From the NCBI RefSeq assembly GCF_018129985.1, contig NZ_JAFCKT010000012.1, forward strand, positions 1 through 64,000: a stretch of 64,000 nucleotides of DNA. Reading direction: 5' to 3'. The number at the start of each line of letters is the position of its first letter. Position 1 is the stretch's first letter. A program made the translations under genes and the position numbers. The notes below the pieces were generated by a model. That model ran no database searches, was not told where the DNA came from, and worked only from the letters and a program-made list of their open reading frames with translations. This stretch comes from Bradyrhizobium sp. SZCCT0148. GTDB taxonomy: Bacteria; Pseudomonadota; Alphaproteobacteria; Rhizobiales; Xanthobacteraceae. This document shows, piece by piece, positions 39,951 to 48,150 of this stretch.

Positions 39951-41120
39951 TCAACCGGCAATTTTGAACGGTTTTGGCCGGGCCTGCCAGCCGCGGGCGA
40001 GATGCACCAGAAGTGAGGCCGCAACGCTCGATCCGCCGATCCAGCCCAGGTCGGTCGGCGACAGGGTGGCCAGCACCGCGCCGCCCAGCGCCCCGCCGAT
40101 GGCGAAGCCGAGATACATGGCGGAGGCGTTGAGCGACAGCGCGATCATCGACGCCTGCGGCTCGATCCGGATGATGCTGGCAACCTGGGCCGGATAGAAT
40201 GCCCAGCCGGAGATGCCCCAGAGGAAGATGGTGCCCAGCACCGCATAATGCGCCTGTCCGGGCATCAGCTTCAGGACCAGGGAATGCAGGACGAGGGCGC
40301 TGGCCATGCCGGCGAGCCCGAGGGCGGCGGTCGTCAGCGTCCCCAGCCGGTCGGCCAGGGAGCCGCCAAGCATGTTCCCGATCGCGGCGGCGCCGCCGAA
40401 CACCAGCAGGGCAAGGCTGATCTGCGAGGCATCGAAGCCCAGCCCATGCAGCGGGACCGCGAAATAGGTGAACACGGTGAAGCCGCCGAGCGCCCACCGG
40501 ATCGTGATCACGAGCGCGGTCAGGACATGGCCGTGACGCGCCACAGCCAGGCGTTCGCCGAGCGAGGCCGTGTTGCGCGGCAAGCCGCGGGGCAGGCCGA
40601 ACAGGAGGGCGACGAGTGCGACCGCGCCGATCAGGGCCACCATGGCAAACGTCGCGCGCCAGCCGAACAGGCTGCCGACGAGATTGCCGATGGGGACGCC
40701 GATGACGGTCGCCACCGTCAGGCCCGAGGTCACCAGCGCCACGGCGCGACCGCGCCGTTCGGGCGAGGCGATCGCGACCGACACGGCGAGTGCCGTCGGC
40801 ATGCACAGGCCGGACCCCAGCGCCATCAGCATCCGCGAAACCAGTAGCAAGGCGTAGTTGGAGGCCACCATGGCCGCGAGGTTGCCGGCGATGAAGGTGG
40901 TCAGCGCCAGCGCCAGCACGGTGCGGCGGTCGATATTGTTCAGCGACACCGCCAGGATCGGCGAACCCACGGCGTAGGTGAGGGCATAGGCGGTGACCAA
41001 CTGCCCGGCGGCCGCGACCGAAATCTGCAGATCAGATGCAATGCTTGGCAAAAGTCCCGCAATCACAAAGCCTTCGGTGCCAATCGCGAAGGCCGCCAAG
41101 GCCAGCCAGAATACGCTCAT
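39951..41120 (-). CDS. MFS transporter, DHA1 (AraJ-like) drug-efflux type
   Basis: This 389-aa protein has 12 membrane helices, the loop-2/3 motif LNNIDRRTVLALALTTFIAG, and the motif C-like region TSGLTVATVIGVPIGNLVGS typical of 12-helix exporters. It belongs to the AraJ/YdhP-like group that exports sugars or drugs. It is divergent from an ArsR-type regulator, with two identical operator half-site pairs between them, so it is almost certainly repressed by that regulator. Confidence 0.88.
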   Translation of the reverse strand: MSVFWLALAAFAIGTEGFVIAGLLPSIASDLQISVAAAGQLVTAYALTYAVGSPILAVSLNNIDRRTVLALALTTFIAGNLAAMVASNYALLLVSRMLMALGSGLCMPTALAVSVAIASPERRGRAVALVTSGLTVATVIGVPIGNLVGSLFGWRATFAMVALIGAVALVALLFGLPRGLPRNTASLGERLAVARHGHVLTALVITIRWALGGFTVFTYFAVPLHGLGFDASQISLALLVFGGAAAIGNMLGGSLADRLGTLTTAALGLAGMASALVLHSLVLKLMPGQAHYAVLGTIFLWGISGWAFYPAQVASIIRIEPQASMIALSLNASAMYLGFAIGGALGGAVLATLSPTDLGWIGGSSVAASLLVHLARGWQARPKPFKIAG

Positions 41121-41136
41121 CGGACGATATCCCTAT

Positions 41137-41154
41137 GTTCAACGGTTATTGAAC
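41137..41154. promoter_or_regulatory. operator site 1 (GTTCAA-N6-TTGAAC)
   Basis: A perfect inverted repeat gttcaa-cggtta-ttgaac lies 16 bases upstream of the MFS start on the minus strand. The same arms with another 6-base spacer occur at 41183-41200. It is probably bound by the divergent ArsR-type protein. Confidence 0.75.
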
Positions 41155-41182
41155 TATTGGGTGTGAGGATCCCTGTCAATTG

Positions 41183-41200
41183 GTTCAAGAACTATTGAAC
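41183..41200. promoter_or_regulatory. operator site 2 (GTTCAA-N6-TTGAAC)
   Basis: A second perfect copy, gttcaa-gaacta-ttgaac, lies 31 bases before the regulator start, centred 46 bases from site 1. The placement over both divergent promoters suggests autoregulation and repression of the exporter. Confidence 0.75.
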
Positions 41201-41231
41201 ATTACGGCCGCTTCGCTATGTTTCCCGGATC

Positions 41232-41603
41232 ATGAGCCGCACACCCCTTCATCCCACCCGTGAACAGATCGAATTGCCGATGGTTCTGGATTGCCTCAGC
41301 GATCCGATCCGACTGGCGATCGTCTACCAGCTCGCCCGGCAGGAACATGTCAGCAGCGAGCTTTGCTGCGGCGATTTCTACAGCCTCGCGGGCAAGTCCA
41401 ACCTCGCCTACCATTTCGCCAAGCTGCGCGAATGCGGTCTGATGCTGACGCGGGTGGCCGGCACCAACCGCTTCATGCGGCTGCGCCGCGAGGATCTGGA
41501 TGCGCGTTTTCCCGGCCTGCTCGATGCGGTGATCAAATCCGCGAGCAAGGATGCCGCGCGGCTTCAGTTGCTGCCGGAGGGGGACGTGGTTCAAGCGGGT
41601 TGA
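41232..41603 (+). CDS. ArsR-type winged-helix transcriptional regulator
   Basis: The 123-aa protein has a winged helix built on LSDPIRLAIVYQLARQEH, SSELCCGDF, SLAGKSNLAYHFAKLRECGL and MLTRVAGTNRFMRLRREDL. This is the pattern of ArsR-like repressors that gate a neighbouring exporter gene. A pair of adjacent cysteines (ELCCGD) could be a sensing site, but a metal role is not shown. It diverges from the MFS gene and most likely binds the twin operators between them. Confidence 0.85.
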   Translation: MSRTPLHPTREQIELPMVLDCLSDPIRLAIVYQLARQEHVSSELCCGDFYSLAGKSNLAYHFAKLRECGLMLTRVAGTNRFMRLRREDLDARFPGLLDAVIKSASKDAARLQLLPEGDVVQAG

Positions 41604-41696
41604 GGTTCGAGCGAGCAGTCCGGCTGCGCTCCAGCTACACCGGAACGCTTCGGGTCAAGTGTGGCTGCGCCACGCGTAGCCCCGCAGGGCGAAGCG

Positions 41697-41772
41697 TGGA
41701 GACCCGGCCTGGATTTGAACCAGGATGAAGAGCGTTGCACCGCCCTCGCGTAGACGCTTCCGCCACCGGGCC
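41697..41772 (-). tRNA. tRNA-like gene, isotype undetermined
   Basis: Read on the minus strand, 76 bases fold like a tRNA: a 7-bp acceptor (GGCCCGG with CCGGGTC, one G-U), TG at positions 8-9, a 3-bp D-stem GCG/CGC, a perfect T-arm CCTGG-TTCAAAT-CCAGG, discriminator T73 and encoded CCA (41697-41699). The anticodon arm is odd: GGGCG/CGCTC with one G-U pair closes a loop of only six bases (GTGCAA). If T is position 33 the anticodon reads GCA (Cys), and T73 is also typical of tRNA-Cys. The D-loop lacks the usual GG. Whether it is charged is unclear. Confidence 0.5.
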
Positions 41773-41826
41773 ACGGCGATCATGTCCGATTGCAGTGAGA
41801 CAAGCCACAACGGCTGATTGTTATGC

Positions 41827-42528
41827 TTAACGAACCAGCGGCGGTCGCGCCATGAAGGTCATGCGCCAGCGATTATGGCCGATATTGGTGTGGGCGCGCT
41901 GGACCGCGAACCCCGCCGCTCTCAGCTTCGCGGTGATCTCCTCCTCGCTGTAGCGCTGCAGCCCGATACGCGTGCGCAGATGACGATAATCGGACAGCGC
42001 GGTGCTGATCAGACCGACCAGCGCGTCCTTCAGGAAACCGTGGCGCAGGCCGAAGCCGAGCAGGGCCATGACGTCCCTGAACATGCCGACATTGGGCTGG
42101 AGGATGTCGCCGAGCACCAGCTTGCCGGAAGGCGTCAGCAATCGCCTGATGGTGCGGAGCGCGGCATCGAGTTCGTCGGGCGACATGTATTGCGCGACCG
42201 AGTTCATCACGACGAGGTCGATCGACTGGTCCTGCATCTTGCGGACGTCGTCGAGCGAGCGGACGCGGATTTTCGTGTTCGGGGCAAACCGCGCGATCAG
42301 CCTGCCGCGCACGCCGGGTGCGGGCTCGGCGAGGATCAGCTTGCCGCAAGCCGATGCCACCTGGCTTGCCGACAGCGCTTCGCCGCAGGCATAGTCCAGC
42401 ACGGTCGCCTCCGGCGAGGGGATGTAGCCGATGATGTCCCGGGCGATGATCTGGAAATGCAAGTCGCGATGCAGCTTGCTGACATAGATCGTGTGCGTCG
42501 AGTCGTAATAATCGATCCAATCGTCCAT
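41827..42528 (-). CDS. class I SAM-dependent methyltransferase
   Basis: The 233-aa protein has the Rossmann motif I VLDYACGEALSASQVA, an acidic end of strand 2 (LILAEPAPG), and the post-motif DLVVMNSVAQYMSPDELDAAL in which the N-S-V-x-Q-Y-M block resembles small-molecule methyltransferases. The C-terminal GLQRYSEEEITAKLRAAGF completes the fold. The substrate is unknown. It is divergent from dps; the tRNA-like gene lies just downstream. Confidence 0.85.
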   Translation of the reverse strand: MDDWIDYYDSTHTIYVSKLHRDLHFQIIARDIIGYIPSPEATVLDYACGEALSASQVASACGKLILAEPAPGVRGRLIARFAPNTKIRVRSLDDVRKMQDQSIDLVVMNSVAQYMSPDELDAALRTIRRLLTPSGKLVLGDILQPNVGMFRDVMALLGFGLRHGFLKDALVGLISTALSDYRHLRTRIGLQRYSEEEITAKLRAAGFAVQRAHTNIGHNRWRMTFMARPPLVR

Positions 42529-42632
42529 GGTATCCCGCCCGGAGGTTCCTATCTTGGAACCGCGCTGCCCGCCTTGCGTTAGGGGTGCGACGGCGCGCCG
42601 TCAATGTCCGCGTCCTAACAGGAAGGTCCCCC

Positions 42633-43157
42633 GTGAGCAAAACCAGCAACAAGGTCTCGCCCGATCTCGATACCCCCACCGATCTGTCGCCCGACGGGGT
42701 CAAGAAGGTCTCGGAGGCGCTCAACGTGCTTCTGGCCGACGCGTTTGCGCTGTATCTGAAGACCAAGAATTTCCACTGGCACATCAGCGGCCGGCATTTC
42801 CGCGACTACCATCTGCTGCTCGACGAGCAGTCCGACCAGATCTTCGCCACCACCGACCAGCTCGCCGAGCGCGTCCGCAAGATCGGCGGCACCACGCTGA
42901 AGTCGATCAGCCAGATCGCAAAGCTCCAGACCATCAAGGACAACAACGAGGATTACGTCCCGCCGCGCGAGATGCTGCGTGAATTGATGCAGGACAACAA
43001 GCATGTCGCCGCCGCGATGCGCAAGGCGCACGACGTCTGCGACAAGGCCGAAGACGTGGCGAGCGCCAGCCTCCTCGAGAACTTCATCGACGAGACCGAG
43101 CGCCGGACGTGGTTCCTGTTCGAGGCGACGCGCCAGGAAGGCGGCAACGAAGCGTAG
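42633..43157 (+). CDS. dps: Dps-family ferritin-like DNA-binding protein
   Basis: This 174-aa protein should assemble into the dodecamer that stores iron and protects DNA from peroxide. The ferroxidase motif is intact: NFHWHISGRHFRDYHLLLDEQ, with the His/Asp pair and the later E-R-x-W-F-L helix. A charged N-terminal tail of about 25 residues may bind DNA. The start is GTG at 42633, with AGGAAGG upstream; no ATG lies nearer the conserved core. Oxidative-stress control is expected but no OxyR or Fur site was identified. Confidence 0.92.
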   Translation: MSKTSNKVSPDLDTPTDLSPDGVKKVSEALNVLLADAFALYLKTKNFHWHISGRHFRDYHLLLDEQSDQIFATTDQLAERVRKIGGTTLKSISQIAKLQTIKDNNEDYVPPREMLRELMQDNKHVAAAMRKAHDVCDKAEDVASASLLENFIDETERRTWFLFEATRQEGGNEA

Positions 43158-43169
43158 TGGGATGTGCAG

Positions 43170-43255
43170 GGTGGGTTAGCCCGAGGCCTAACCCACCACG
43201 TCTTTCACCGCGGCAACAGAAAAGGTGGATTACGCTGCGCTAATCCACCCTACGG
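43170..43255. repeat. two short palindromic repeats (gtgggttagcc and ggtggattacg types)
   Basis: gtgggttagcccgaggcctaacccaccac and ggtggattacgctgcgctaatccaccc lie back to back between convergent genes. Both are hairpin-forming elements seen often in Bradyrhizobium intergenic DNA. The second overlaps the cupin stop codon region. Confidence 0.75.
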
Positions 43256-43795
43256 CACCGCGCTTGTAGCTACCGCTCGCCACAATCTCGGCAACGCTCC
43301 ATTTTTTCCCGTCACCGGATCGGCCGGCGGCATCGCGACCTCTGGAATCGTCTTCAGCGCCCTGGCGTGGTTCTCCGGCGTTGCGCGCGTGATCTCCATC
43401 TTGCCGCCCGGCGGATAGGCGCCGATCACGCAGAAATCGTCGCTCGCCCTGATGCATTGATGTCCGGTGCCGGCTGGCAGGATCGCGACATCACCCGCCT
43501 TGATCTCGAGCTCCTGGCCGTGGTCGCCGCCGAAGCGGACGCGAGCACTTCCCCGCGCGACGCCGAGCACCTCGTGAACCGTCGCGTGATAATGCAGATA
43601 GTCGTAGACGCCGTTGCGCCATGTGCCACCCCAGCCGTTTGCCGCGAACAGATCTTCGATGGACTCTTCAGGTCGCGCGGGATCGAGCTTCACCGCGTCC
43701 TGATAGACCAGGAAGGGAAGGATGTTGTTCGGCACGAGCCCGTCGTCTTCGAACACGATGGCGAGCGGCTCGGCGTTGTCTCGGACGGCAGACAT
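43250..43795 (-). CDS. cupin-domain protein
   Basis: The 181-aa protein has one cupin barrel: motif 1 YDYLHYHATVHEVLGVARGS with two His and a Glu, and motif 2 GDVAILPAGTGHQCI with the third His, so a metal site is complete. An N-terminal segment LPFLVYQDAVKL and a C-terminal arm frame the barrel. Such single-cupin proteins are often mistaken for enzymes; no substrate can be assigned. It converges with dps. Confidence 0.85.
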   Translation of the reverse strand: MSAVRDNAEPLAIVFEDDGLVPNNILPFLVYQDAVKLDPARPEESIEDLFAANGWGGTWRNGVYDYLHYHATVHEVLGVARGSARVRFGGDHGQELEIKAGDVAILPAGTGHQCIRASDDFCVIGAYPPGGKMEITRATPENHARALKTIPEVAMPPADPVTGKNGALPRLWRAVATSAVP

Positions 43796-43941
43796 GGCGG
43801 GGCTCCGGTCACAACGGTCACGAAATAAAGACGATGCTCGCCCGGTTTGTTCCTGCCGGTCCGCGAGCCGGATTGACGGAGATCAAGGCACGCGCGGCCA
43901 ATGGCGGGCACGCACATCGAGCGAAAGAAAAAGGGAACGTC

Positions 43942-44157
43942 ATGTACGCATCCGACGTTGCGCAGCGCCATTTTTCGGCGGCCGTTGCCGAGGCGGAGAC
44001 CTCCGGCCTCGGGCACGAAGCCGTTTGCCGCGCTTTGCTCAGTCTCGTGATTTCGAAATATCTGGAGACGCGGTCGATCGCCGACATTCAGGCCGAGCTG
44101 CGCTTCATCGCCGAGAACTGCGATCCCGACACGGACTTCATGTTCATGCGTCCGTGA
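43942..44157 (+). CDS. conserved small hypothetical protein
   Basis: A 71-aa product, mostly helical (YASDVAQRHFSAAVAEAETS and CRALLSLVISKYLETRSIAD), ends in CDPDTDFMFMRP. AAGGGAACG precedes the ATG by 4 bases. I know similar short proteins as conserved unknowns in Bradyrhizobium but have no function to propose. It lies between the cupin gene and carA, convergent with carA. Confidence 0.65.
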   Translation: MYASDVAQRHFSAAVAEAETSGLGHEAVCRALLSLVISKYLETRSIADIQAELRFIAENCDPDTDFMFMRP

Positions 44158-44199
44158 CGGCGGGCCCCGGCGGATTGATCCGCCGGGCGGTCTTGCGTC

Positions 44200-45390
44200 C
44201 TAAGCGCTCTTCTTCTGCCGCATCAATTCGGCGAAGCGCTGAAACAGATAGTGCGAGTCGCGCGGACCGGGCGAGGCCTCGGGATGATACTGCACCGAGA
44301 ACACGGGCTTGCCGTCGAGCTGGATGCCGCAATTGGAGCCGTCGAACAGCGAGATGTGGGTCTGCGTCGCGCCCTTCGGCAGCGTGGCCTCATCCACGGC
44401 AAAACCGTGGTTCATCGAGGTGATCTCGACCTTGCCGGTGGTCTCGTCCTTGACGGGATGGTTGGCGCCGTGATGGCCCTGGTGCATCTTCTTCGTCTTC
44501 GCGCCGACGGCGAGGCCGAGCATCTGGTGACCAAGGCAGATGCCAAAGGTCGGCGTGCCCGATTTGATGACGTCCTGGATCACGGGCACGGCATACTTGC
44601 CGGTCGCGGCCGGATCGCCCGGACCGTTGGACAGGAACACGCCGTCCGGCTTCATTGCCAGAATGTCTTCCGACGAAGTCGTCGCCGGCACCACCGTCAC
44701 CTTGCAGCCGACGCCGGCGAGCAAGCGCAGGATGTTACGCTTGATGCCGTAGTCGATGGCGACGACGTTGAACTCGACCTTGTCCTGGCGGCCAAAGCCT
44801 TTGTCCCACAGCCAGGGCGTCTCGTCCCAGGTGAAGCGCTGGCCGCTCGTCACCATCGGCACGAGGTCCATGCCCTCGAGGCCGGGCCATTCGCGCGCTT
44901 CTTCCTTCAGGCCATGCAGGTCGAACTCGCCGTTTTTGGCGTGCGCGATCACGGCGTTGGGCATGCCCTTTGACCGGATCAGCGCGGTCAACGCACGCGT
45001 ATCGATGCCGGAGAGGCCGATGATGCCGCGCGCTTTCAGCCAGGCGTCGAGATGCTTGGTGGCGCGATAGTTGGAGGGATCGGTGATCGCGGTGCGCAGG
45101 ATCACGCCGCGCGCGCCCGGCGTTGCCGCCATGTTCACCGTCTCGATATCCTCGTCGTTGGTGCCGACGTTGCCGATATGCGGGAAGGTAAAGGTGATGA
45201 GCTGGCCGGCATAGGAGGGATCGGTGAGGATCTCCTCATAGCCGGTCATCGCGGTGTTGAAGCAGACCTCGCCGACGGCGTGGCCTTCGGCGCCGAGACC
45301 GAAGCCTTCGAGCACCGTGCCGTCGGCAAGCACGAGGAGCGCGGTCGGTTTATGGTCCGGCCAGGCGGTATCGTTGTCATGTTGTGTCAT
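44200..45390 (-). CDS. carA: carbamoyl-phosphate synthase small subunit CarA
   Basis: The 396-aa glutaminase supplies ammonia to CarB. The N-terminal ALLVLADGTVLEGFGLGAEG domain is followed by a class I amidotransferase domain with the nucleophile Cys in FGICLGHQMLG and the His/Glu pair in YHPEASPGP. It ends about 4.4 kb upstream of carB, with the cupin, dps, methyltransferase and MFS genes in between, so the subunits are expressed from separate promoters here. Confidence 0.97.
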   Translation of the reverse strand: MTQHDNDTAWPDHKPTALLVLADGTVLEGFGLGAEGHAVGEVCFNTAMTGYEEILTDPSYAGQLITFTFPHIGNVGTNDEDIETVNMAATPGARGVILRTAITDPSNYRATKHLDAWLKARGIIGLSGIDTRALTALIRSKGMPNAVIAHAKNGEFDLHGLKEEAREWPGLEGMDLVPMVTSGQRFTWDETPWLWDKGFGRQDKVEFNVVAIDYGIKRNILRLLAGVGCKVTVVPATTSSEDILAMKPDGVFLSNGPGDPAATGKYAVPVIQDVIKSGTPTFGICLGHQMLGLAVGAKTKKMHQGHHGANHPVKDETTGKVEITSMNHGFAVDEATLPKGATQTHISLFDGSNCGIQLDGKPVFSVQYHPEASPGPRDSHYLFQRFAELMRQKKSA

Positions 45391-45536
45391 GAGCGCGTTT
45401 CATAGTCCTCGCGCGGGCTGCCGTCAAAGCGGGAGAGGGCGGATTCACATGCGTTTTTGCATATTTGACAGGCCGTCCCCGGCACTTAAGCTCGGTCGCA
45501 CAATTTCCGGCAAATTCCCGGGCTTGCGAGGCAATA

Positions 45537-46238
45537 ATGGACCCGACGACCCCGATTGTGCTGGTTCCGGGGCTGGCCTCCTCGGCCCGGATCTATGCCC
45601 CCCTGATCCCGGCGCTATGGCGGTTCGGCCCGGTCATGGTCGCCAACCATATCCGCGACGACAGCATGGCGGCGATCGCCCGCCGCATCCTGAGCGAGGC
45701 GCCGCCGCGCTTTGCACTCGCCGGCCATTCCATGGGCGGCTACATCGCGTTCGAGATCATGCGCCAGGCGCCCGAGCGGGTGATCAAGCTCGCGCTGATC
45801 AACACCCAGGCGCGGCCCGACACGCCGGAGGCGACCGCGCGCCGCCGCGGCCTGATGGAGCGCGCAAAACGCGGCGAGCTTCGCGCGATCCGCGAGGAGA
45901 GCTTTCCGGAGTTGGTGCATCCGTCACGGCGCGACGATTCCGACATCCTCAAGCTGGTGCATGCGCAGGATGAGGATGTCGGCGTGGAGGGCTATCTGCG
46001 GCAGCAGACCGCGATCATCGCACGGGTGGATTCGCGCTCGACGCTTGCAACGATCAAATGCCCGACGCTGGTGCTCACGGGCGATGCCGACAGCACCATC
46101 CCGAATGCGCTTTCGAAGGAGATGGCCGAGGGCATCCCCGGCGCAAGGCTCGTGATCCTCGATCGCTGCGGACACCTGCCGCAGCCGGAACAGCCGGAAG
46201 CGACGGTGCGCGCGCTCTCCGAATGGCTTGGAAGCTAG
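45537..46238 (+). CDS. alpha/beta-hydrolase
   Basis: The 233-aa cytosolic protein has the nucleophile Ser in AGHSMGGYIA, the acid Asp in LTGDADSTIP, and His in CGHLPQPEQPEATV, a complete catalytic triad. The ATG at 45537 begins MDPTTPIVLVPGLASSA with the oxyanion strand. The family includes esterases and C-C hydrolases; the substrate is unknown. It lies 59 bases upstream of the yqeY gene and divergent from carA. Confidence 0.88.
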   Translation: MDPTTPIVLVPGLASSARIYAPLIPALWRFGPVMVANHIRDDSMAAIARRILSEAPPRFALAGHSMGGYIAFEIMRQAPERVIKLALINTQARPDTPEATARRRGLMERAKRGELRAIREESFPELVHPSRRDDSDILKLVHAQDEDVGVEGYLRQQTAIIARVDSRSTLATIKCPTLVLTGDADSTIPNALSKEMAEGIPGARLVILDRCGHLPQPEQPEATVRALSEWLGS

Positions 46239-46297
46239 TTGTCTGAAGGCCGCGAACGGCCTAGATCAGGCGTCGGATACTCACAGGGATCACGATC

Positions 46298-46753
46298 ATG
46301 TTGCGCGACGACATCAACAATGCGGTCAAGGAGGCCATGAAGGCCAAGGACGAGCGCAAGCTGTCCACGCTGCGCATGGTCAATTCGACCATCAAGAACG
46401 CAGACATCGACGCGCGCGGGCAGGGCAAGCCGCCGCTCTCGGACGCCGATCTGCTTGGCGTGTTCCAGAAGATGATCAAGCAGCGGCAGGAGTCGGTCGA
46501 GCTCTACGAAAAAGGCGGCCGCGCCGAGCTCGCAGCCCAGGAGCGCGAGGAGATCGCGGTGATCTCGGCATACCTGCCGAAGCAGATGGCCGAGGACGAG
46601 GTGAAGAAGGCGATCGCGGATGCGGTCGCCGAGACGGGTGCCGCCGGCATGAAGGACATGGGCAAGGTGATCGCGGTGCTGCGCGCGAAGTACGCCGGGC
46701 AGATGGATTTCGGGAAGGCCAGCGGCTTGGTGAAGGCGGCGCTGTCGAGCTAG
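46298..46753 (+). CDS. GatB/YqeY-domain protein
   Basis: The 151-aa protein is a stand-alone YqeY domain: MLRDDINNAVKEAMKAKDER, LSTLRMVNSTIKNADI, YEKGGRAELAAQEREEIAVI, YLPKQMAEDEVKKAI and AKYAGQMDFGKASGLVKAAL. It resembles the tRNA-binding tail of GatB, and such proteins are thought to bind tRNA, but the role is unsettled. In many alphaproteobacteria it accompanies carA and dnaG; here carA is next door. Confidence 0.9.
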   Translation: MLRDDINNAVKEAMKAKDERKLSTLRMVNSTIKNADIDARGQGKPPLSDADLLGVFQKMIKQRQESVELYEKGGRAELAAQEREEIAVISAYLPKQMAEDEVKKAIADAVAETGAAGMKDMGKVIAVLRAKYAGQMDFGKASGLVKAALSS

Positions 46754-46755
46754 GT

Positions 46756-46860
46756 CGTCATTCCGGGGCGACGCTCGGCGTCGATGCCGGAATCTGTCAC
46801 GCCGCCATCTCTGTTGATCAATGGATTCCGGGCTCGCGCTGCGCGCGCCCCGGAATGACA
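46756..46860. repeat. dispersed palindromic repeat (cgtcattccggggcg type)
   Basis: cgtcattccggggcgacgct at the left and gcgccccggaatgaca at the right form a terminal inverted pair over about 105 bases, filling the gap behind the yqeY gene. Common in Bradyrhizobium-type genomes. Confidence 0.75.
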
Positions 46861-46883
46861 AGAAGAACAAGGGGAGGCAACCG

Positions 46884-48020
46884 ATGACTGCCATCAAACC
46901 ATTCCGCATTGCCATCAGCGACGACACCCTCTCCGATTTGAAGTCGCGTCTCGCCCGCACCCGCTGGCCGGAGGCGGAGCTGGTCGACGACTGGAGCCAG
47001 GGCGCGCCGCTGCAATGGATCCAGGACATCTGCACCTACTGGGCTGGTGGCTACGACTGGCGTGCCCGCGAAGCGAAACTCAATCGCTTTGAGCAATTCA
47101 CCACCGAAATCGACGGGCTCGACATCCACTTCATCCATGCGCGCTCGAAGGAGCCATCGGCGCTGCCGCTGATCATCACACATGGCTGGCCTGGCTCGAT
47201 CGTCGAATTCCAGAAGGTGATCTCGCCGCTGGTCGATCCGGCCGCGCATGGCGGCAACCCCGTCGATGCGTTTCACGTGATCTGTCCCTCCCTGCCGGGC
47301 TTCGGCTTCTCGGCCAAGCCCAGGACCACCGGCTGGGGCGTCGACCGCATCGCCGCGACCTGGGCCAAGCTGATGGACCGGCTGGGTTATACGCGCTATG
47401 GCGCGCAAGGCGGCGACTGGGGCTCGGCGGTGACGACATCGCTTGGCGCGCAGGACCCCGCTCATTGCGCCGGCATCCACATCACTCTGGCCTTCAACGC
47501 AACGCCGAAGGTGGAGGGCGAGCCGACGGCGGAGGAGAAGCGCGCGCTCGCCGGCCTCAAGCATTATGTCGATCTCGACTCCGGTTACTCCAAGCAGCAG
47601 TCGACGCGCCCGCAGACGCTCGGCTACGCGCTGACGGATTCGCCGAGCGGACAAGCGGCCTGGATCCTGGAGAAATTCTGGGCATGGACCGATTGCGACG
47701 GCCACCCCGAAAACATTTTCACCCGTGACGAGCTGCTCGACAACGTCATGCTCTATTGGGCGACGGAGACCGCGACTTCCTCGGCGCGGCTCTACTGGGA
47801 AAGCTTTGGCAAACGCCGCACCACACCGAAGGTGAACGTGCCGACCGGTGTTGCCGTATTTCCCAAGGAGATCATCACGCCGGTGCGGCGCTGGATGGAG
47901 CCGAACTTCCCTCACATCACCCATTGGAACGAGATGGAGAAGGGCGGCCATTTCGCCGCGTTCGAGCAGCCCGAGCTGTTCTTGCGCGATGTCAGGAAGT
48001 TCTTTGCGACGTTGCGGTAG
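46884..48020 (+). CDS. epoxide hydrolase with EHN domain
   Basis: The 378-aa protein has an N-terminal epoxide-hydrolase domain (FRIAISDDTLSDLKSRLART and YTWAGGYDWRAREAKLNRF-like blocks) and an alpha/beta-hydrolase core. The nucleophile is probably the Asp of GAQGGDWGSAV and the catalytic His is in GGHFAAFEQPEL; the oxyanion strand is ITHGWPGSIVEF. This is the juvenile-hormone/microsomal epoxide hydrolase type. The ATG at 46884 sits behind GGGGAGG. The natural epoxide is unknown. Confidence 0.9.
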   Translation: MTAIKPFRIAISDDTLSDLKSRLARTRWPEAELVDDWSQGAPLQWIQDICTYWAGGYDWRAREAKLNRFEQFTTEIDGLDIHFIHARSKEPSALPLIITHGWPGSIVEFQKVISPLVDPAAHGGNPVDAFHVICPSLPGFGFSAKPRTTGWGVDRIAATWAKLMDRLGYTRYGAQGGDWGSAVTTSLGAQDPAHCAGIHITLAFNATPKVEGEPTAEEKRALAGLKHYVDLDSGYSKQQSTRPQTLGYALTDSPSGQAAWILEKFWAWTDCDGHPENIFTRDELLDNVMLYWATETATSSARLYWESFGKRRTTPKVNVPTGVAVFPKEIITPVRRWMEPNFPHITHWNEMEKGGHFAAFEQPELFLRDVRKFFATLR

Positions 48021-48033
48021 CTACGCGCTCGGC

Positions 48034-48127
48034 CGTCATGCCCGGGCTTGTCCCGGACATCCACGGCTTTAGAGTGTCGCCAAAGCAAGAAGAACGTGGA
48101 TGGCCGGGACAAGCCCGGCCCTGACGG
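48034..48127. repeat. dispersed palindromic repeat
   Basis: cgtcatgcccgggcttgtcc and ggacaagcccggccctgacgg are inverted partners over about 94 bases between the hydrolase and ligase genes. Same family as 9298 and 15860. The open frame of the next gene runs into it, which helps to exclude the earlier start at 48100. Confidence 0.75.
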
Positions 48128-48150
48128 AGTTGCTGGGAAACGACCAAGCC

